Shown here: positions 43,708 to 50,563 of the stretch, piece by piece
Layout: every line of letters begins with the position of its first letter
Numbering within the stretch: position 1 is the first letter of the stretch
Notes under the pieces: generated by a model
The model's input: the letters and a program-made list of their open reading frames with translations, nothing else
Databases searched by the model: none
Told to the model about the DNA's origin: nothing
NCBI GenBank assembly: GCA_902562525.1
Contig: CACETT010000005.1
Location: 1-51,731, forward strand
Source of the DNA: an uncultured Alphaproteobacteria bacterium
GTDB lineage: Bacteria; Pseudomonadota; Alphaproteobacteria; UBA7887
DNA: 51,731 bases
Direction of reading: 5' to 3'
Made by a program: the position numbers and the translations under genes

Positions 43708-45504
43708 TTATTGAGAAGTGGGTGTGCGCCTTCTGAAGATTCGAAGGAAAATTATCGCCGTTGGAATTCCCATGATGCCCCCTGCACCAAATGCTATTAA
43801 TAAATGGCGGTACCTCAGTTCCGGCACGTAAGATGCTAGGAGGAAACGAAGACGGTGGAGTGGCCCGAAATCCGAGTCTGATCTGGGTGCGGATGCCAAC
43901 AGATGTTCAGCAATAATCTCTGCGTGGACACGGGTGATCCCTAGATTAGGCATGCTGGCTTTGGGATTATCAAACGTAGGTTCTTGTAAATAGGCTGACA
44001 ACCACCTGGTTGCGCGCTCATCATCCGAAGCCTGTAGGATGCTTTCTCTAGCTTCGCGAAAATCCACAAATGGTTTGTTTTCGAGACGATCGACTTCTGC
44101 AACCCGATCCGCATACGAGCTTTCGCTTAATATAGATATCAGGCGGGTACGTAAACTATCATTCAGGGCAGGGCCGAAGCTTCCGCCGGCTCCGTCAATC
44201 ATATGGCATTGTCGACAACCATAACGATTGATTAGGGCCAGTGGTGACGCGTCTGTCCCTAAGCGATGGGGGTATGTACTATCGGGCGCGGCGCTAATCC
44301 GGAGGACCGTCACCCTACCTTCCTGGTTTGGCAAAATTGGTACAAAATAAAGTCCATCTGGACCTAGCGCAACAGACACAGGGATTTGCATTCCGCTCCC
44401 TCTGTAACTAAGAATGGGATGTGGAACCTGCCCCATTCTTTCGTTGTCCATGTTATAATCTAAAAGGAGAATGCTCCGTTTTCCATCCACGCTACGACCG
44501 ATTTCACCGGGCGATCCTGATGATGCCGTGACAAAAAAGCCGCGGTAATTTTCGGGGAGCACTTCATTCGCTTTAGAGATGTAGTCCAAGTCCACAAGGC
44601 CGACAGCTGGTGCAAAAATTTGTTTTGCCCTCGCGCCTATACCCCAATCGGTACCATCCCAGAGATAATTTTCCCCTTTAAATATTTCGGTGAAGCGGTC
44701 TATATCACCCCCATTCTCTGTTGCGAATAGGCGACCCTCAACCATTTTTAGGCCAAAAATATTCCGAAACCCGTAGGCCCAAACGAAATCAATGGCGGTA
44801 TTTATACCATCGTCCTGAAAGAACGGGTTATCTGCGGGTGGATGAAAGTCGAGATCCGTTCGGATGATGGAACCAAGTGTCGAATGAAGGTTTTGCGCTT
44901 GGGCTTTTTCACTTCCGTAACCAACAGCAGTATACACGTGCCCTTTGTGGACCTCGCATGGACCGATTTGATGGGAGGTGGCGGAGCGCTCAGTGTTAAA
45001 AATGTCGAGAAGGTCAACCCGGTCCACTCCTGATATACCAAAGGTACCGGGTGTTGTAGAATAACGAGCCATGCCGTTCCGATATATTTGGCTTTCATCG
45101 AGGTAAGCGAACGTAACAAATACATAGCCATTTTCAGGTTCTAAACAAATGCCCGTGAGGCCGACCGGGTCGAAGGAGTTTGGTCCCTGAGGAATTGGTA
45201 GCACATCACTTGCAAAGGTATGGATGGACCGATCATTGGTGACCACTTTAATTGTACCCTTCAGCTCCAGAACAAAATATAGTGGATCATTGGGTTGATT
45301 GCCTGGTTGTTCCACAAACATTATGTGGGATGGAAACTTGTAGCCCGTGGTGTCGATATTCATTGTTAAGTTTTCGGCTAACTCCCAGTCATCGCGCCAA
45401 TCAAATGGTCCCTTATCCTGGTTGTTTGAACTAACAATTTTGGACATCAGCACTGTGGTCAAGGTTATACTGGCAAAAAAACATATATTGATTACAACTC
45501 TCAT
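43708..45504 (-). CDS. Membrane-anchored PQQ-type sugar dehydrogenase with cytochrome c domain
   Basis: About 598 residues in four parts. An N-terminal hydrophobic signal or anchor (ICFFASITLTTVLMSKIV) is followed by a glucose/sorbosone-dehydrogenase-like beta-propeller of about 380 residues (VWAYGFRNIFGL, ATENGGDIDRF, then PVSVALGPDGLYFVP). A cytochrome c domain with GCRQCH at about residue 430 and SMPNLGIT comes next, and then a C-terminal membrane helix (LLIAFGAGGIMGIPTAIIFL). It probably oxidises a sugar or aldose in the periplasm with PQQ and passes electrons to its own haem. The frame reaches 45600, but the ATG at 45504 follows AAAGGA by 9 bases. No pqq synthesis genes are visible, and its place between an exporter and sugar genes is odd. 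Confidence 0.8.
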   Translation of the reverse strand: MRVVINICFFASITLTTVLMSKIVSSNNQDKGPFDWRDDWELAENLTMNIDTTGYKFPSHIMFVEQPGNQPNDPLYFVLELKGTIKVVTNDRSIHTFASDVLPIPQGPNSFDPVGLTGICLEPENGYVFVTFAYLDESQIYRNGMARYSTTPGTFGISGVDRVDLLDIFNTERSATSHQIGPCEVHKGHVYTAVGYGSEKAQAQNLHSTLGSIIRTDLDFHPPADNPFFQDDGINTAIDFVWAYGFRNIFGLKMVEGRLFATENGGDIDRFTEIFKGENYLWDGTDWGIGARAKQIFAPAVGLVDLDYISKANEVLPENYRGFFVTASSGSPGEIGRSVDGKRSILLLDYNMDNERMGQVPHPILSYRGSGMQIPVSVALGPDGLYFVPILPNQEGRVTVLRISAAPDSTYPHRLGTDASPLALINRYGCRQCHMIDGAGGSFGPALNDSLRTRLISILSESSYADRVAEVDRLENKPFVDFREARESILQASDDERATRWLSAYLQEPTFDNPKASMPNLGITRVHAEIIAEHLLASAPRSDSDFGPLHRLRFLLASYVPELRYRHLLIAFGAGGIMGIPTAIIFLRIFRRRTPTSQ

Positions 45505-45600
45505 ATGTCGAAATTCCTTTTTGTTATAAAGGGTTTTACCATTATGTCGTTTGTCCGGGCTCGATATATGGTTCGGGAAAGTCAACATAAACCCTGGCAA

Positions 45601-47388
45601 CTAGATTGTAATATCTTGTTCCAAACACATTCTTCGGAAGTGGGAGTCTGTTTTATTAAATAGCTCAGTTACAGAGCCATGCTCAGCAATTTTGCCATCC
45701 TCCATTACATAAATTTGGTCGCAATTGCGAATCGTGGACAGTCTATGAGCAATTACTATTATGGTGCGCTTTCCATGAAGTTGTTCAATAGATTTCTGAA
45801 TTATACTCTCGGCAGCTGAGTCCAGAGCGCTCGTTGCTTCGTCAAAGATTAAAATTTCCGGATCTCGGTAGAGTTCTCTGGCTATGGCAATCCGCTGGCG
45901 CTGCCCTCCCGACAATCTTGTTCCCCGCTCCCCGACAAGTGTTTCGTAGCCTTCTGGGAAAAGGTCTATGAATGTGCTGCAATTCGCGGCATCTGCTGCA
46001 GCTTTAATCTTATTTTGTTCGTTGATTTTGTCGGCTCCTGTTCCCCAAAGGGATAGATTATTCGCCACGGTATCATTGAATATGAGAGGCTCTTGTGGGA
46101 CATAACCGAAAAGGCGTCGTAGTGACCTAAGGCTAAGACTTCGGTAATTTTGGCCATTAATGCTGATGTTGCCACTGGTTGGATTCAACAGCCCGGTAAG
46201 TACATGGAAAAGAGTTGTTTTCCCTGAGCCCGACGCACCCACGATGCCGTATGTCTTGTGTGGCTCTATGCGCATACTAATATCTTTTAGAATGGGGACT
46301 GAGCCATGGTGAAAGGTTACGTTCGATAGCACCAAATCTCCACTGATGTTTTTTATAGATTGAAAACCATCTTTTTCTGCTGAATTCTCAATCTGTTGTG
46401 CGAAATCAGCTACAAAATGTACGCCACCTATTAACTGGTTTAATCTCTGGATTGATACAGGTAGTTCCAGAATTTGCCTAAGCACTCTATAAAGAAGAAG
46501 GGCTACGACAGCTACAGCGGATAGGGAGCCACCTAACAGTTCAACTTTATAAAATAGATATCCAAGCAAAGCGGTAACAGCAATGGGCTCCTTAAACCCG
46601 GAAAGAGTGGCTGTCCTGATTCCTATTCGCATATGGAGGTCAACGAGTTGGTTGACATGTCGCATAATATGTCGACGAGCTTTATCGACGTTTGCAGTAG
46701 CTTTAAGGTAAGGAAATGCCTGAACGAATTCAATCATTTGACTGGAGAGTCCAGCCGCTTCATTTGAAACAGTAATGGAAAGTTTTTTTGTTCGTGAGAT
46801 GAGAGGTCGTACAAGCAAAATTGCTAGCGCACCGACAGCTATTGTCACGAGTGCCATCTCTGTATCAAAAACTACAATAGCTGGGAGGTAGATGAGAATA
46901 TAGATAGATGTGACAAATACCTGTGCGAATGTCCGAAGAGAGGCGGAAAATCTACCTGTTTCTACGGAAAGTAGGTTAGAAAGATAGCCGGTTTTCTGTT
47001 TTAGAAAGAAAGAGTAAGAGGCGTTTTCCAGACCAGTTACCAGAGAGGTTTGGACAGCTTTTCTGACCATTGTAACCGTGCGCACAGTTAGGTAACTGTG
47101 CATAAAAACTAGAGCACCCTTAGCTATGAATATGGCAGCTATGAGGAATATAAGATTAGCAAAGGATGCATCAACACCCAGTTTATTCAACCCAGTAGCG
47201 ACTATTTCAGAAATTGGATTATTCAACGATTCACCAAGTGCAACTTGGAATAATGGCAGTAGGGTCATAATACCTACTAATTCCAGGAGACCTGCTCCCA
47301 ATATAAGTAAAATTAAGAAAGGGAGGCGCCAACCAGCGTATCGGTAGAATATGGTGTAGTAGTTGAAAACTTTGTATGATTTTAACAT
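45601..47388 (-). CDS. ABC half-transporter, MsbA/PglK-like flippase or exporter
   Basis: This 595-residue fusion has six membrane segments (residues about 20-320) and one nucleotide-binding domain. The latter has Walker A GIVGASGSGKTTLFHVLTGL near 380-400, a Q-loop YVPQEPLIF, the signature LSGGQRQRIAIAREL and Walker B ILIFDEATSALD, with IVIAHRLST. It works as a homodimer, exporting or flipping a lipid-linked substrate. With a Wzy-like protein but no Wzx in the window, it may flip the undecaprenyl-linked repeat unit as PglK does in Campylobacter. Drug or lipid export remains possible. It lies directly upstream of the propeller-cytochrome gene. Confidence 0.85.
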   Translation of the reverse strand: MLKSYKVFNYYTIFYRYAGWRLPFLILLILGAGLLELVGIMTLLPLFQVALGESLNNPISEIVATGLNKLGVDASFANLIFLIAAIFIAKGALVFMHSYLTVRTVTMVRKAVQTSLVTGLENASYSFFLKQKTGYLSNLLSVETGRFSASLRTFAQVFVTSIYILIYLPAIVVFDTEMALVTIAVGALAILLVRPLISRTKKLSITVSNEAAGLSSQMIEFVQAFPYLKATANVDKARRHIMRHVNQLVDLHMRIGIRTATLSGFKEPIAVTALLGYLFYKVELLGGSLSAVAVVALLLYRVLRQILELPVSIQRLNQLIGGVHFVADFAQQIENSAEKDGFQSIKNISGDLVLSNVTFHHGSVPILKDISMRIEPHKTYGIVGASGSGKTTLFHVLTGLLNPTSGNISINGQNYRSLSLRSLRRLFGYVPQEPLIFNDTVANNLSLWGTGADKINEQNKIKAAADAANCSTFIDLFPEGYETLVGERGTRLSGGQRQRIAIARELYRDPEILIFDEATSALDSAAESIIQKSIEQLHGKRTIIVIAHRLSTIRNCDQIYVMEDGKIAEHGSVTELFNKTDSHFRRMCLEQDITI

Positions 47389-47401
47389 TGATGATCTAAG
47401 A

Positions 47402-48073
47402 TTATTCGGTGACAGAGTGGCAAAGTATATGGTTAATAATTATATGGCTTACTTCATTGGCGACCTCTTTCGGAGTTCGGTCGAAAACCGAAACTTCTTG
47501 GTAGGGTATCTTGCGAGAACCCAGTAGCTGTATGAGAGTATCTTGGTATTTTGCATTTTGGGAGATAGTCAGTTCTGGATTACGGGAATGGATTCGTTCC
47601 GGCTGATCGGTTAGCACTATGGTTAATGTTGGTCGCGTCATGATTCGGCTGGCTAGGCCAAAAGCTAAGATATTCCGGAATGGATGTTTTCGGAGAGAAA
47701 GGTCGATTAATTGATCGTAAACATAGCGATCAGCTAATGCTAAGTTACCAGACTCGTGGATGCTTTTAATCTTGCGGGCTATTTTTTTTGCATAATTGTA
47801 GGCGTCTAGTAGGGCAACTATCGTCAATCGCACGTCTTTGGGCAGACATCTCCATGCACGTCGTATACCGAAATAGGGAGAGGGCTTTAGGGACTTCTTT
47901 GGTATGCTAACTTTATTGTTTTGGCCTTTGAATCGATGATGAAAACTGCGGACTGAATGTCCCGATCCATTTAATTGGTAGGCTACGAGTTCTAATGTTG
48001 TGCTTTTGCCTACGCCATGGGTGCCTGAGATGACAAAAAATCCTTTGTAGAGTTTGCTCTGTGCCGCAGCCAT
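47402..48073 (-). CDS. Thymidylate-kinase-like P-loop protein
   Basis: This 223-residue protein has Walker A GTHGVGKS (residues 17-24) and a later DRYVYDQLIDLSLRKHPF segment resembling the thymidylate-kinase DRY motif, then TIVLTDQPERIHSR. These match the TMK family, but the context and divergent middle suggest it is not housekeeping Tmk. A related kinase domain lies in the next gene to the right, with parallel motifs DRYVFDRLIRLEIDQRHP and AILLSDTPERIHAR, so the two are diverged duplicates. Homologues of this kind recur in exopolysaccharide loci; the phosphorylated substrate is unknown. Confidence 0.78.
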   Translation of the reverse strand: MAAAQSKLYKGFFVISGTHGVGKSTTLELVAYQLNGSGHSVRSFHHRFKGQNNKVSIPKKSLKPSPYFGIRRAWRCLPKDVRLTIVALLDAYNYAKKIARKIKSIHESGNLALADRYVYDQLIDLSLRKHPFRNILAFGLASRIMTRPTLTIVLTDQPERIHSRNPELTISQNAKYQDTLIQLLGSRKIPYQEVSVFDRTPKEVANEVSHIIINHILCHSVTE

Positions 48074-48269
48074 TTTTTCTAAGGTCCAAAAATTAACAGG
48101 ATAAAGATTGATTTTTTTAGAAATTCATCGCTTTAAAAGCTAAAGGACTTCGGGCCTGACGCTGATGTAAATAATGTGAGTTCTTCATCATACAGAGACT
48201 AACTGGCCTTGCCCCCCTTCGCTGTAGTAAGGTCTTTAAAAGAAATCTGTCGGTGGCCCGGGGCTTTAT

Positions 48270-49718
48270 TTATGGGACGGCTTGCTTGCTCTTAGGCGAC
48301 TTTCGGTGTGCCCGGTCCCAGGCAGCCACCAATGCGGGGACCTCGGGGCCAAGGGAATCAAGGGTTAGGCGCAGGCCTTCCTGGGCCAAATCCTCTGGCA
48401 TTTTGCCGGCGACACGTAGTTCAGCCATAGGAGTTTGGTTGTGCCCAATTAATAGTCGAAGTCGTTTTTCGTAGTATTGGATGGTATCTATATTGAATTG
48501 ATCCTTGCGCGCATGGATGCGCTCTGGCGTATCAGAAAGCAGGATTGCTAGTCGGGGCCGGCGCATAAATCGGCAATTAAGACGGCCCACCCACTTTTGT
48601 AGGGGGTGGCGTTGGTCGATCTCAAGGCGTATTAGACGATCAAATACATAGCGATCGATCAGAGAGGCGCGGCCAGAAAAAAAAGAGGTGCCGATTTTAA
48701 AATTAAGGCGAGATGAGTAGCGTAACTCACCGTTTATTCCAATAATAGCTTGTTGCAGCCAAGTTGGAACGAACAATCGCCAGATAATCTGGGCTATTTT
48801 GTGGACTATGTTGAAGCGCGGTTTAGTGGCTACACCAATCAACGATTTCTCTCTCTCTGGTTGCCAGTTGGTTGTTTTCATTGCGGTAAGGTGGTGGAAG
48901 ATATCAAAATCCATTGGATACTGACTGAGTAAAACCGCTAGATGGGATATCAACGTTGTTTTTCCAACACCGTCAGCCCCCGTTATGACTATGAAAGGTG
49001 GCCGATGTCTTTCCCAAAGAAAGAGACGAAAAAATATAAATCGTGAGAGATGTTTACGAGCCGTTGCTTTGGGATAAGAAAACAGTCTAGGGGATACGTT
49101 AAAACGGTAGTCTTCGCGCCACTTCTCAATAGCCTTGGCGCGTAGCCTAGTGGATTCTAGGCTTGATAGAGCCGATAAAGCTGAGACGGCAGGCTTTCCC
49201 AAAATCCGGGATAGATGGGAAAAGTTTTGAGTTGAAACCAAGGTATCCTGAGGTAATTTTCCGGACCCAGCGAGTCCTCGCAAGACGGCTAGAGTTAATC
49301 GCCAGTCTTCGGTCGGCACAGGGCAGTGAAAACGATCGTTTTGCCAGTTTTCAGTGGTTATATCACCAACTTCGAGGTGGTGCGGGCCAAAGGCAAGATC
49401 CGAGCTAATATCTAGTAAGAGCCATTGTCTCTGGGTTGGATTTAATCTTGGATCTAACCAAATCACCTTGGCGCTCCGGTCCGATTTTTGTTGAACATAG
49501 GCCAGGAGGCCCGCTTCTTGGCCCGCTATAACTGCAGCTGCGCTAGCATGGGAAACATGGCCAGTCTCCACAATGATATCCAAGTCAAAACCACATCTTT
49601 TTGGCAAATACTCAAAAGCACGAAGTATGGCAAAATTTACGTTAGCCGATGACTGGGAGCGATTCCAGAGATTCAGCGCGCACTGTATAGGTTGTCCAAG
49701 GGGTTGCTCTATCAGCAG
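48270..49718 (-). CDS. Fusion of nucleotidyltransferase-like and thymidylate-kinase-like domains
   Basis: About 482 residues if it starts at CTG 49716-49718. The C-terminal half is a TMK-like kinase with Walker A GADGVGKT at about residues 247-254, DRYVFDRLIRLEI and LSDTPERIHARKD. The N-terminal half, FAILRAFEYLPKRCGFDLDI then WLDPRLNPTQRQWLLLDISS, resembles minimal nucleotidyltransferase-fold domains with a D-x-D motif; this assignment is by eye. Coding-like sequence continues 5' of the first ATG/GTG/TTG-type codon (TTG at 49607) up to a stop at 49752-49754 and contains none of them. AGGGAG lies 7 bases before a CTG-CTG-ATA. Function unknown; likely cotranscribed with the formyltransferase. 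Confidence 0.65.
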   Translation of the reverse strand: MLIEQPLGQPIQCALNLWNRSQSSANVNFAILRAFEYLPKRCGFDLDIIVETGHVSHASAAAVIAGQEAGLLAYVQQKSDRSAKVIWLDPRLNPTQRQWLLLDISSDLAFGPHHLEVGDITTENWQNDRFHCPVPTEDWRLTLAVLRGLAGSGKLPQDTLVSTQNFSHLSRILGKPAVSALSALSSLESTRLRAKAIEKWREDYRFNVSPRLFSYPKATARKHLSRFIFFRLFLWERHRPPFIVITGADGVGKTTLISHLAVLLSQYPMDFDIFHHLTAMKTTNWQPEREKSLIGVATKPRFNIVHKIAQIIWRLFVPTWLQQAIIGINGELRYSSRLNFKIGTSFFSGRASLIDRYVFDRLIRLEIDQRHPLQKWVGRLNCRFMRRPRLAILLSDTPERIHARKDQFNIDTIQYYEKRLRLLIGHNQTPMAELRVAGKMPEDLAQEGLRLTLDSLGPEVPALVAAWDRAHRKSPKSKQAVP

Positions 49719-49755
49719 AGTTTTTCTCCCTTTTTTATAACCAAGCTTTGTCTAT

Positions 49756-50553
49756 TTAGAACTGGTGAATGAGGTTTGGTGTCCACTGCTTGAACCGTCC
49801 GTTGAGATAATGATCCACAATGCGATTTTCGTAAAGTTCATAGATAAGCTGTAAATGCTCAGGTTGCCAGTCGCGTGCCCGCCAAATCTTGCCGACTGTG
49901 TGCTGGGTCGTTGCTGGTGCGATTGCATCGTCGGCAAGCATGGTGGTGAGCATCTTCACCTCTTCGGCAATCGTTGTGACCGCGCGACAGGCGAGATCAT
50001 GAACGCCGTCACCTCGTACTAAAGGCGCTGCAACCTGATGCACTATCGGCCCGCCGTCAATCGCAGAGGTAACTTCGTGCACGGTCATGCCAGTAGCCTG
50101 TGGTTCTAGCATATAGCTAGGCCAAAACAGGGTGGTGACTCCTCGATACCAGGGCGATAGGCCACCGTGGATATTCCAGAATCTGCCCTGGACATGAGAC
50201 AGGGTTTCATTGTTCAGTTTGTGGACGCCGTAGACCAATGCGAGATCCGGTTTCTGTACATCCAGGAATTCGCGGACTCTTGGGGTATTTAATGTTTCGG
50301 CGGTGACGTTGATCATGTTTCCGTCGAAATCTAGTCTATTGGAGAGTCCAAATGCTTTTTGTTCGGCCATGTCTCGATCACTGAAATGGCGATTGAATAA
50401 GGCCCTGAGATCATCACCTAGTCCTGTTGGCGGTGTCGGCAACATGTGTTCACGTGTCTCCACTACAATACCGGTGACCATACCTGTTGCGAGGACCTGC
50501 CGTGCTACGAACAGATGACGGGGGTGAGATCCTATTAGCAGAACGATTCGCAT
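49756..50553 (-). CDS. Formyltransferase-domain protein (sugar N-formyltransferase-like)
   Basis: This 265-residue protein has the formyl-transferase fold of the Fmt/PurN/ArnA group. The catalytic Asn-His-...-Asp set appears as FWNIHGGLSPWYRG (about residues 126-139) and VTSAIDGGPIVHQ. The N-terminus, MRIVLLIGSHPRHLFVARQ, is a Rossmann start. It would move a formyl group from N10-formyl-tetrahydrofolate to an amino sugar such as a 4-amino-4,6-dideoxy sugar, fitting the PseC-type aminotransferase nearby. It is too short for Fmt with its C-terminal tRNA-binding domain. It lies 11 bp after the DUF4910 gene. Confidence 0.83.
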   Translation of the reverse strand: MRIVLLIGSHPRHLFVARQVLATGMVTGIVVETREHMLPTPPTGLGDDLRALFNRHFSDRDMAEQKAFGLSNRLDFDGNMINVTAETLNTPRVREFLDVQKPDLALVYGVHKLNNETLSHVQGRFWNIHGGLSPWYRGVTTLFWPSYMLEPQATGMTVHEVTSAIDGGPIVHQVAAPLVRGDGVHDLACRAVTTIAEEVKMLTTMLADDAIAPATTQHTVGKIWRARDWQPEHLQLIYELYENRIVDHYLNGRFKQWTPNLIHQF

Positions 50554-50563
50554 CAGGGTTCTC

